A program made the position numbers and the translations under genes. A DNA stretch of 64,000 nt from Alphaproteobacteria bacterium (GTDB lineage Bacteria; Pseudomonadota; Alphaproteobacteria; SHVP01), in contig VGES01000005.1 of the NCBI GenBank assembly GCA_016869765.1, positions 42,981-106,980 on the forward strand. Direction: 5' to 3'. The notes beneath the pieces were generated by a model, which saw only the letters and a program-made list of their open reading frames with translations, had not been told where the DNA came from and made no database searches. This document shows positions 54,411 through 62,013 of the stretch, in pieces. Every line of letters starts with the position of its first letter. Positions within the stretch are counted from its first letter, which is position 1.

Positions 54411-56069
54411 ATGACCAACGACGCAGCGCAGCGCGAGCACATGGACTACGACGTAGTCGTCGTTGGCGCAGGTCCCGCCGGTCTCTCGGCGGCAATTCGG
54501 ATCAAACAGTTGTCGCCGGAGATTTCGGTTTGTGTGGTCGAGAAGGGCGCCGAGGTCGGCGCGCACATTCTCTCGGGCGCGGTGATCGACCCGATCGCGC
54601 TCAATGAGCTGATTCCGGATTGGCGTGACAAGGGGGCTCCGCTCCACACGCCGGTGACGGTCGATCGGATGGTCTATCTCAACGTCGCGAGCCATCTCGT
54701 GGTACCGAACTTTGTGTTGCCGCCGCTGATGCACAATCACGGCAATTACATCATCAGTCTGGGAAACCTTTGCCGCTGGTTGGGTCAACAGGCCGAGGCG
54801 CTAGGCGTCGAGATCTATCCCGGGTTTGCGGCGGCAGACGTTCTCTACGACGACAAGGGCAGCGTGCGCGGAATCGTGACCGGGGACATGGGGGTCGCGC
54901 GCAGCGGAGAGCGCAAGGATTCCTTCCAACCCGGCATGGAGTTGCGCGGCAAGTACACGCTGATCGCCGAAGGTGCGCGGGGCTCGCTCGCCAAGCAGCT
55001 TCTCAAACGGTTCGATCTCGCGGCCGGTTGCGACACCCAGAAATACGGGATCGGCCTCAAGGAACTCTGGGAAGTTCCAGCGGCCAACCATCGGCTCGGG
55101 CTGGTCGAACACACCGTCGGCTGGCCGCTCGACGACGCCACCGACGGCGGTGGGTTCATCTATCACTTGGAGAACAACCAGGTCGCGATCGGCTACGTCA
55201 TCCCGCTGAGCTACAGCAATCCGTTTTTGTCGCCGTTCGATGAATTTCAGCGTTTCAAGACCCACTACCGGGTCCGCCCGTACCTCGATGGCGGCAAGCG
55301 CATTGCTTATGGCGCCCGTGCGATGACCCAGGGTGGCTTCCAATCGGTCCCGCGACTGGCCTTTCCGGGCGGTCTCCTGATCGGTTGTGCGGCCGGGTTC
55401 ATGAACGTCCCGCGCATCAAGGGCTCCCACAACGCAATGACCTCCGGGATGCTGGCGGCCGACGTCGTTGTCGCGGCATTGCGCGAGGGCTCCGAGGGTG
55501 GCGAAGCCCTGGACGCCTTCGACATCGCCTATCGCGAGTCGCGCATCGCCAAGGAACTCAAGATGGTGCGCAACGCCAAGCCACTCTTGAAGAAGTTCGG
55601 CACGCTGTTCGGCGCGGCCCTCGGGGTGGGCGACATGTGGATGCGCACGCTGGGGATCGGATTCCCCTACACGCTGCGCCATCGCAAGGCTGACCATGAG
55701 ACGCTGAAACCGGCCAGCGAGAGCAAGCCGATCGACTATCCCAAACCCGATGGAGTCGTCAGTTTCGACAAGCTCTCCTCGGTGTTCGTTTCGAACACCA
55801 ATCACGAGGAGGATCAGCCGATCCACCTTCGCCTGGCCGATCCGGCCGTGCCGATCGCGAGGAACCTGCCGATGTTCGACGAGCCGGCACAGCGCTACTG
55901 TCCGGCTGGCGTATACGAGGTCGTCCGCGCCGACGGCGAGGCCCCACGCTTCCAGATCAACGCTCAGAATTGCGTTCACTGTAAGACGTGCGACATCAAG
56001 GATCCGGCGCAGAACATCAACTGGACCGTGCCCGAAGGCGGCGGTGGGCCGGCCTATCCGAACATGTAG
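54411..56069 (+). CDS. Electron transfer flavoprotein-ubiquinone oxidoreductase
   Basis: Passes electrons from acyl-CoA and amino-acid dehydrogenases, via ETF, to ubiquinone. The 552-residue protein has an N-terminal FAD-binding motif (VVVVGAGPAGLSAAIRIKQL), the ubiquinone-binding region and a C-terminal 4Fe-4S ferredoxin-like domain with cysteines in YCPAG and NCVHCKTCDIKDP. A neighbouring uracil-DNA glycosylase gene is typical for alphaproteobacteria. Confidence 0.95.
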   Translation: MTNDAAQREHMDYDVVVVGAGPAGLSAAIRIKQLSPEISVCVVEKGAEVGAHILSGAVIDPIALNELIPDWRDKGAPLHTPVTVDRMVYLNVASHLVVPNFVLPPLMHNHGNYIISLGNLCRWLGQQAEALGVEIYPGFAAADVLYDDKGSVRGIVTGDMGVARSGERKDSFQPGMELRGKYTLIAEGARGSLAKQLLKRFDLAAGCDTQKYGIGLKELWEVPAANHRLGLVEHTVGWPLDDATDGGGFIYHLENNQVAIGYVIPLSYSNPFLSPFDEFQRFKTHYRVRPYLDGGKRIAYGARAMTQGGFQSVPRLAFPGGLLIGCAAGFMNVPRIKGSHNAMTSGMLAADVVVAALREGSEGGEALDAFDIAYRESRIAKELKMVRNAKPLLKKFGTLFGAALGVGDMWMRTLGIGFPYTLRHRKADHETLKPASESKPIDYPKPDGVVSFDKLSSVFVSNTNHEEDQPIHLRLADPAVPIARNLPMFDEPAQRYCPAGVYEVVRADGEAPRFQINAQNCVHCKTCDIKDPAQNINWTVPEGGGGPAYPNM

Positions 56070-56164
56070 CTGCCAGCCCAGGTGCTCCGCGGTCGCGCGA
56101 AAATGATTGGTCCTGGGGCATTTTTCTGACCAAGTGTTGGGAGGTTTCGATCCGGAAGGCCCGC

Positions 56165-57904
56165 ATGGTGATGTCGAAGTCCTGGTCGCAGTGCTTTAGC
56201 GCGTTGGTGTTGCCACGCATGCTGGCGCTGGGATTGCTGGTTTCGACGGCGGCGTGTTCGGGCGTGCCGGCGACGGCAGCGAACAGTTTGTCGGAGGATC
56301 GCGTCGGGACCCCACTCAAGTCCGAATCGATTTCTGGCCGATACCTCGCCGGCCGCTTTGCGCGCTACCTCGGGGACGCTCAGGCGGCCGCACAGTATTA
56401 CCGCGAGGCGTTGGCGGACGACCGCAACAACGACGTCCTGCGGGGCCGCACGTTTCGCTTGCTGCTGAGTGCTGGGGAGCTCGACGAAGCGCTTCGCCTC
56501 GCGCGCAATGTCCGAACCAACGACCGGGAGGAGGGGCTGGCGCCGACGCTCGTGGTGATCGAGCACGTACGTCAACGCGACCTGGCGTCGGCGAACACGG
56601 CGTCGGCGGATATCCCTTCGACTGGCCTCAACGCGACGCTTCGTCCCGTCATTCGCGCCTGGGTGAAAGCCGGCCTGCGCCAGGGCGACGATGCGATCAA
56701 GGAATTGGACGCGCTCAACCGCTTTCCCCAGATCCGGTCGTTCCAGCAATTTCATCTCGCGCTGATCCAAGACTTTCTCGGCCGCGACGAGGCCGCCGAG
56801 GCGACCTACAAGGACCTTCTTTCTCAACGTGCCGCGCGCACGTCGCGCGCAGTTCAGGCCTACGCCGCTTTTCTTGCGCGCCTCGGACGACGCGGGGAGG
56901 CCAATCGGGCCATCGAGGAAATGTTACCCGACGACAGCGAGGGGGCGGCCGGGCAGTACGCCCGCGAGATCTTGGCGAGGCAGGATCCCGCGCAGCGTCT
57001 CGTCGGTTCGACTGCGGCGGGTCTGGCCGAGGCCTTCTACGGCGCGGCCCGCGGGGTCTTGCAGCAGCGGGCTTCCGACCAGGCGATCGTCTACCTCTAC
57101 TTCGCCCTGTTCCTGCAACCGGACTTCGATATCGCACGCACCGTGCTCGGCACGATTCAGGAAGGTGAGCGGCGCTGGGAGGAAGCAAACAAGGTCTATG
57201 CCAAGGTCGGGCGCGGCTCGGCGCTCGGCTGGAACGCGCGCATCAGGATCGCGGTCAACTTGTCGCGTCTCGAAAAAACCGACGAGGGCCTGACCATGCT
57301 GCGGGCGATGGCCGACGAACGGCGCGATCGCACCGATGCCCTGGTAACCATGGGGGAGCTGCTGCGTGGCCAGCAAAAATGGGACGATGCGGCCGCGGTC
57401 TACACCGAGGCGCTCGGACGCCTTCAAGCGGTCGACGAAGACGAGTGGACGATCTTCTATTCACGCGGCATCGCCCACGAGCGCGCGAAGAAATGGGACA
57501 GCGCCGAGAAGGACTTCCTGCGGGCGCTGGAGCTGTCGCCCGATCAGCCGCTCGTGCTCAACTATCTCGGCTACTCGTGGGTGGATCAGGGTCTGCACCT
57601 CGATCGCGCCCGCGGCATGATCGAGAAGGCGGTCGAGTTGCGGCCGCGCGACGGCTACATCATCGATAGCCTGGGATGGGTGCTATATCGGCTGGGCGAC
57701 TACAAGGGCGCGGTCGTGCAGCTCGAACGCGCGGTCGCGCTCAGGTCCGACGACCCGGTGATCAACGATCACCTGGGCGACGCCTACTGGAAGGTGGGAC
57801 GACGAACCGAAGCGCGCTTCCAGTGGGAGCGGGCGCTCCTCTTCAAGCCCGAGTCGGACGTCGTCGAGTCGATCCGCGTGAAGTTGAAGGACGGCCTCAA
57901 CTAG
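56165..57904 (+). CDS. TPR-repeat exported protein, probably a lipoprotein
   Basis: The 579-residue product has a signal peptide whose end, STAAC, resembles a lipobox although position -3 is not Leu, and then a series of tetratricopeptide repeats across the whole length (for example GDAQAAAQYYREALADDRNNDVLRG near residues 62-86 and DKVWVD-like C-terminal units near 450-560). Start ATG 56165 has GGAAGG 5 nt upstream. The family is common between ETF-QO and ispE in alphaproteobacteria; its role in cell-envelope assembly is a guess from form. Confidence 0.85.
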   Translation: MVMSKSWSQCFSALVLPRMLALGLLVSTAACSGVPATAANSLSEDRVGTPLKSESISGRYLAGRFARYLGDAQAAAQYYREALADDRNNDVLRGRTFRLLLSAGELDEALRLARNVRTNDREEGLAPTLVVIEHVRQRDLASANTASADIPSTGLNATLRPVIRAWVKAGLRQGDDAIKELDALNRFPQIRSFQQFHLALIQDFLGRDEAAEATYKDLLSQRAARTSRAVQAYAAFLARLGRRGEANRAIEEMLPDDSEGAAGQYAREILARQDPAQRLVGSTAAGLAEAFYGAARGVLQQRASDQAIVYLYFALFLQPDFDIARTVLGTIQEGERRWEEANKVYAKVGRGSALGWNARIRIAVNLSRLEKTDEGLTMLRAMADERRDRTDALVTMGELLRGQQKWDDAAAVYTEALGRLQAVDEDEWTIFYSRGIAHERAKKWDSAEKDFLRALELSPDQPLVLNYLGYSWVDQGLHLDRARGMIEKAVELRPRDGYIIDSLGWVLYRLGDYKGAVVQLERAVALRSDDPVINDHLGDAYWKVGRRTEARFQWERALLFKPESDVVESIRVKLKDGLN

Positions 57905-57912
57905 AAATCCGT

Positions 57913-58860
57913 TCACAGGCTAAGGGCGCCGCGGAAATACTCGATCGTCTTGGCGAGACCCTGCTCGAGGCCGACCGTTGGTGCCCAGTTGAGGGCCTTC
58001 TTGGCCCGAGAGATGTCCGGTTGGCGGCGATGCGGGTCATCGACAGGGATCGGGCGAAACTCGATCTTCGAGCGCGATCCGGTCATCGCCAGCACGCGTT
58101 CGGCCAGTTCTCCGACGGTGATCTCCGCCGGATTGCCGAGGTTGACGGGGCCGACCCTGTCGTCGTCGTGAGCGATCAGCGCCATCAAGCCGTCGACCAG
58201 ATCGCTCACATAGCAGAAGGAACGTGTCTGCGAGCCGTCTCCGTACACGGTGATCGGCTCACCCTTGAGCGCCTGGACGATGAAGTTCGAGACGACGCGC
58301 CCGTCGTCCTGCCGCATGTAGGGGCCATAGGTGTTGAAGATTCGAGCGACGCGGACCGACATCTCGTGGCGACGTCGGTAGTCGAAGAACAACGTCTCGG
58401 CGCAGCGTTTGCCTTCGTCGTAGCAGGCGCGGGGGCCAATCGGGTTGACGTTCCCCCAGTAGTCCTCGTGTTGCGGATGGACGTTCGGATCGCCATAGAC
58501 CTCGCTGGTCGAGGCCTGGAGGATGCGGGCGTTGCGACGTTTGGCCAGGCCCAGCATGTTGATCGCGCCGTGGACGCTGGTCTTCGTGGTCTGCACCGGG
58601 TCGTACTGGTAGTGCACTGGCGAGGCCGGGCAGGCGAGGTTGTAGATGAGGTCGACCTCGACGTAGAGCGGGAAGGTCACGTCATGGCGCATCAACTCGA
58701 AATTCCGGTTGCCCAGCAGATGAAGAACGTTGGCGCGGGTTCCCGAGTAGAAATTGTCGACGCAGAGGACCTCGTGGCCGAGCGACAAGAGCCGCTCACA
58801 GAGGTGGGTGCCGATGAAGCCGGCACCGCCGGTCACCAGGATGCGCTTACGGTTGGTCAT
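57913..58860 (-). CDS. UDP-glucuronate decarboxylase (UDP-xylose synthase)
   Basis: Extended short-chain dehydrogenase of 315 residues that converts UDP-glucuronate to UDP-xylose for polysaccharide synthesis. It has the NAD motif [11 protein letters not shown], the STSEVYGDP active-site serine/threonine region, the Y-x3-K pair in [11 protein letters not shown] and [10 protein letters not shown]. The motif [12 protein letters not shown] and the short length fit bacterial Uxs. It may supply precursors for the exopolysaccharide locus at the end of the window. Confidence 0.9.
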   Translation of the reverse strand: MTNRKRILVTGGAGFIGTHLCERLLSLGHEVLCVDNFYSGTRANVLHLLGNRNFELMRHDVTFPLYVEVDLIYNLACPASPVHYQYDPVQTTKTSVHGAINMLGLAKRRNARILQASTSEVYGDPNVHPQHEDYWGNVNPIGPRACYDEGKRCAETLFFDYRRRHEMSVRVARIFNTYGPYMRQDDGRVVSNFIVQALKGEPITVYGDGSQTRSFCYVSDLVDGLMALIAHDDDRVGPVNLGNPAEITVGELAERVLAMTGSRSKIEFRPIPVDDPHRRQPDISRAKKALNWAPTVGLEQGLAKTIEYFRGALSL

Positions 58861-58918
58861 GAGTCCTCACTTCTTGCGCGCTTCTATTAGACGAATACGA
58901 GGCTAAAGTCGTCGGCCA

Positions 58919-59848
58919 ATGACAACGCTCGGCAAAACCGTCAGTGGTCACCGCGGGGGCTCGCCGGTCCCGGGTCTCACCCTGCGAGCACCCGCCAAGG
59001 TCAACCTCTGTCTGCACGTTCTTGGGCGGCGACCCGACGGTTACCATGAACTCGCGAGCCTCGCTGTGTTCGCCGGTGTCTCCGATGAAATCGAATTGCG
59101 ACCGTCGGATCGCTGGTCGATCGAGGTGCGCGGGCCTTTTTCGCGCGGGGTGCCCGCGACCGATGCCAACCTGGTCGTCCGCGCGGCGCGGGCGCTGGCG
59201 ACGCAACTCGGGGTCTCGGACGCGTTGGCTGTGGTGCTGACCAAGAACGTTCCGGTGGCCGCCGGGTTGGGGGGCGGGTCGAGCGACGCCGCGACGACCC
59301 TGCGCGCCCTTCCGGCGCTGTGGGGACGCGCCGTGGACAGCGACCGGCTGCGTTCCCTGGGGGCGGCGCTGGGGGCGGACATACCGTTCTGCCTCGGCGA
59401 TGAGGTTTGCGTGTTGGGTGGGGCGGGCGATCGGCTCACGCCGGTCCTGGGATGGCCGGCGCTGTCGACCGTACTCGTGAATGCGGGAAAACCGCTGGAA
59501 ACGCGGGCGGTATTTTCGGCGTGGCAGGCGCCGGGATCGGGACCTCTGTCGAGACCGCCTACCGATAGCGCCGGAATATGGCGCTTTATGGGCGCGGTCC
59601 GTAACGATCTTACGGCCGCGGCGATTGGGCTCGATCCCACCATCGCCGAGGTTCTGGCGGCTCTCGATCGAACGACGGGTTGCCGTGTCGCGCGGATGAG
59701 CGGCAGCGGCGGAACCTGCTTTGCGCTCTATGGCTCGGAAGGCGAGGCGGCCGACGCGGCCAACGAACTCAAGTCGGTGCATTCCAGTTGGTGGGTGCGC
59801 GCAACCCGGCTCGGCGCCAGGGCCCAGGTGGTGCGATGCGACGCTTGA
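58919..59848 (+). CDS. ispE: 4-diphosphocytidyl-2-C-methyl-D-erythritol kinase
   Basis: Fourth step of the MEP isoprenoid pathway. The 309-residue GHMP kinase has PAKVNLCLHVLGRRPDGYHEL, the ATP-binding PVAAGLGGGSSDAATTLRAL and the C-terminal MSGSGGTCFALY. With ispH, two MEP-pathway genes are in the window, 40 kb apart. Its 3' end overlaps the next gene by 13 bp. Confidence 0.95.
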   Translation: MTTLGKTVSGHRGGSPVPGLTLRAPAKVNLCLHVLGRRPDGYHELASLAVFAGVSDEIELRPSDRWSIEVRGPFSRGVPATDANLVVRAARALATQLGVSDALAVVLTKNVPVAAGLGGGSSDAATTLRALPALWGRAVDSDRLRSLGAALGADIPFCLGDEVCVLGGAGDRLTPVLGWPALSTVLVNAGKPLETRAVFSAWQAPGSGPLSRPPTDSAGIWRFMGAVRNDLTAAAIGLDPTIAEVLAALDRTTGCRVARMSGSGGTCFALYGSEGEAADAANELKSVHSSWWVRATRLGARAQVVRCDA

Positions 59849-60660
59849 GGATGTTGGCTGTCTTGGCGTTGGTCGGGTGGCTTGGCGCCTGCGCGCAGGC
59901 ACCCATAGCCTTCGAGTCCGACATCGAACGAACGTGGTCTATGGCCTTGGTCGCCCTGCCGGCCGGGCGGGGCCCTGCCATCGTCGGGCGCATGGGGGAC
60001 CGGGTCGTCGCCCAGCGCATCGCCGAACTGCGCCAACGACCACGGGTGCCGCTGGTCGTCTTCCTGCACGGCTGCACCGGAATCGGCGATGTCCCGTTCT
60101 TCGAAGCGTTGGCGCGTCAGGGCTACGCCGTGGTCGTCCCGGATAGTTTTGCGCGTCGGTTCCGTCCGCTGCAGTGTGATCCACGCACGCTCCGCGGCGG
60201 CAACAACGTGTTCGTCTATGACTTCCGCGCCACGGAGCTCACCTACGCGTTGGAGCAGATCGGCAAGACCGACTGGGTCGATTTCAGCAATCTGTTCCTG
60301 ATCGGGGCGAGCGAGGGTGCCGTGGCGGCAGCGCTCTTTCGCGGCGAGGTGTTCAACGCCAGAGTGCTGCTGCAATGGACCTGTCATGGACAGGCATTGG
60401 TCAGAGGGATCTCTGCGCCGCCCAACGAACCGGTGCTGGCCATCCTGCGCGCTGGCGATCCGTACTACGATCCGCGCAACACGCCAGCACAGCACGGCGA
60501 CTGCGGGGCATTCATGGTTGGGCGACCAGGCTCTCAGTCGTTCGTTCTGCCGGCGTCAAATGGGCTGGAGGGACATACGCTCCTCGATGACCCATCCGTT
60601 CCTCTCACCATCAGGGAGTTCCTCGCCACCAACGTGAGGCGGGCGCGGCGGGAATTCTAG
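59836..60660 (+). CDS. Dienelactone-hydrolase-like lipoprotein
   Basis: The 274-residue protein has a lipoprotein signal (MRRLRMLAVLALVGWLGAC) and an alpha/beta-hydrolase domain with oxyanion motif FLHGCTGIG, nucleophile elbow GASEG and a likely catalytic His near the C-terminus (GLEGHTLLDD). It resembles dienelactone hydrolases, but substrates are unknown. ATG 59836 overlaps ispE by 13 nt; the frame continues upstream inside ispE without similarity. Confidence 0.82.
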   Translation: MRRLRMLAVLALVGWLGACAQAPIAFESDIERTWSMALVALPAGRGPAIVGRMGDRVVAQRIAELRQRPRVPLVVFLHGCTGIGDVPFFEALARQGYAVVVPDSFARRFRPLQCDPRTLRGGNNVFVYDFRATELTYALEQIGKTDWVDFSNLFLIGASEGAVAAALFRGEVFNARVLLQWTCHGQALVRGISAPPNEPVLAILRAGDPYYDPRNTPAQHGDCGAFMVGRPGSQSFVLPASNGLEGHTLLDDPSVPLTIREFLATNVRRARREF

Positions 60661-60673
60661 GCTTGCGGGCTTG

Positions 60674-60708
60674 TGTTGCAAAAATACAACATACCCACAC
60701 ATAGTGGG
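60674..60708. promoter_or_regulatory. Two short inverted repeats upstream of the YjbE-like gene
   Basis: TGTTG/CAACA (60674-60678, 60687-60691) and CCCAC-ACATA-GTGGG (60694-60708) lie in an AT-richer part of the 207-nt spacer after the hydrolase gene. Weak sigma70-like elements follow (TTGACT at 60742-60747; TTGAAA 60771-60776 with TAGCTT 60794-60799). The repeats look like regulator binding sites for the polysaccharide-associated gene downstream; no protein can be assigned. Confidence 0.35.
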
Positions 60709-60867
60709 GACGTGACCGATTATCGCCGTGGTCAGAGGCATTTGACTGAGGCGGTGCACTCAAGAATGCGTTGAAAGTCCTGAGTCGATTCAGTAGCTTC
60801 GCAGTTGAGGAATGCGCGGCGCCGTACGGCGTCGGTTTGTTTTTCACCAAGAGGGGGTTCGTCCGCT

Positions 60868-61233
60868 ATGTCATTCAAGCAAGTCCTCAGCGCTGTCAGC
60901 ATTGTGGCCCTTGTCGCCACAACCTCGATGACCGCAATGGCTCAGTCCCAGATCTTCAAGACGGGCCAAGGGGCCGCGGCCGGTCAGCAGCAGGGTGGTG
61001 CTCAAGGCGGCCAGGCCGGCGGTGCTGGTGGTGGTGGAGCCGGAGCCGGAGCCGGGGCGGCGGGAGCTGGTGCGGCAGGTGGCATTACGGCCGGAGCGAT
61101 CGCAGCAGCGGTAGCGGTTGCAGCGGCGGTGGCTGTCGCGGTTGCGGCGGCGACCTCGGACGATCAGGTTACGACGACCACCACCACGACCACGACGACG
61201 GACGACGATTCGGCGGCGACGACGTCCAACTAG
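60868..61233 (+). CDS. YjbE-like secreted Ala/Gly-rich protein with poly-Thr tail
   Basis: A 121-residue exported protein: signal peptide (cleavage near MAMA-Q26), a Gly/Ala-rich region, a hydrophobic AAAVAVAAAVAVAVAAA stretch, and a tail of ten consecutive Thr (102-111) then DDD. This layout recalls E. coli YjbE, the small first product of the yjbEFGH exopolysaccharide operon, which also ends in a Thr run. The YjbF-like gene lies directly beyond it on the other strand, supporting the match. AGAGGGGG lies 10 nt upstream of the ATG. Confidence 0.75.
   Translation: MSFKQVLSAVSIVALVATTSMTAMAQSQIFKTGQGAAAGQQQGGAQGGQAGGAGGGGAGAGAGAAGAGAAGGITAGAIAAAVAVAAAVAVAVAAATSDDQVTTTTTTTTTTDDDSAATTSN
61171..61200 (+). 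repeat. ACN codon run encoding ten threonines
   Basis: Ten consecutive ACG/ACC codons encode Thr 102-111 of the YjbE-like protein. The run mixes ACG and ACC, so it is protein-level selection or old expansion and not a fresh trinucleotide expansion. Confidence 0.8.
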
Positions 61234-61262
61234 TCGGTCGCGCGCCCGAAGAACCAACGAAG

Positions 61263-61294
61263 AAACCGGGAAGCGAGAGCTTCCCGGTTTTTTT
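61263..61294. terminator. Intrinsic terminator between the YjbE-like and YjbF-like genes
   Basis: AAACCGGGAAGC (61263-61274), loop GAGA and GCTTCCCGGTTT (61279-61290) form a perfect 12-bp stem followed by TTTT. It is the strongest terminator in the window and ends the plus-strand transcript. The stem also starts with AAA, so it could act on the convergent minus-strand gene. Confidence 0.9.
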
Positions 61295-61299
61295 GTTGC

Positions 61300-62013
61300 C
61301 TATGCGGCCGGTCGGAGGATCTCGATCTCGATCGATCCGAACGCACGGGCGATGAACTGACGGCTTTTCCAGACGAAGCCATCCTCCGGATCCACCCAAT
61401 AGTGGTTTTCGAAGGTCCAGGACAGCGTGGTCGCCACATTGCGTTCGACGACGTGGATCGTGTCGAACTCGATTTCCGCGATCGTGATTTTTTCGGCCCC
61501 GCGCTGTCGAAACGCGGATTCAATCACCATGCCGTAACCCAATTCCGGGATCGAGTCGATTTCCCGCTTCCAGGGGATGAGGTTCGTCTCGCGATGGAGG
61601 CCGAGGGCGACCGGATCTGGGGAAAGGTGGCGCGTCGCGCGAATATTCTCCGGTAGCCCTGCCGTTCGAACCACCCGGCCAGCCCTCGTTACGAGGGCCA
61701 CGTTGTCGACCGAGTACCACGTCAGGTCGCTCCCCTCTTTGGCCCAAAGCACGAGCATCCCGCGCGGGCCGCGGCCGATCCTTGCGCCCAAAGTGGCATA
61801 TGGTACGTTATCGACCGCCGACCGTTTGATCGGAACGTCGACGCCGATCGTGAGCCTCGTCGCCGATGCGACCGTGAGACCAAGCGAACTCTCACCGCAA
61901 CCCGCTAGAAGCGCCGCCGTTGAGACAAGGACGTGGCGGCGAGAAACGAGCGCATGGCGCGCATGAGTCCGAATGCCGGTCGGGTTCGATACTTTTTTCA
62001 CGAGTTCTGACAT
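61300..62013 (-). CDS. YjbF/GfcB-like polysaccharide lipoprotein
   Basis: The 237-residue protein has a twin-arginine-like lipoprotein signal (SRRHVLVSTAALLAGCG) and the YjbF/GfcB domain, seen in DLTWYSVDNVALVTRAGRVVRTAGLPENI and FENHYWVDPEDGFVWKSRQFI. GfcB/YjbF proteins belong to group 4 capsule and Yjb exopolysaccharide loci. ATG 62013 has GGAAG just upstream; an ATG at 62034 lacks one. Its start codon overlaps, on the opposite strand, the first ATG of the export gene. Confidence 0.85.
   Translation of the reverse strand: MSELVKKVSNPTGIRTHARHALVSRRHVLVSTAALLAGCGESSLGLTVASATRLTIGVDVPIKRSAVDNVPYATLGARIGRGPRGMLVLWAKEGSDLTWYSVDNVALVTRAGRVVRTAGLPENIRATRHLSPDPVALGLHRETNLIPWKREIDSIPELGYGMVIESAFRQRGAEKITIAEIEFDTIHVVERNVATTLSWTFENHYWVDPEDGFVWKSRQFIARAFGSIEIEILRPAA

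Noticed and set aside
56107..56133. Inverted repeat TTGGTC/GACCAA between ETF-QO and the TPR gene
   Set aside because: Arms are only 6 bp with a 15-nt loop, and the T-run is inside the loop, so it is neither a convincing terminator nor a clear operator.
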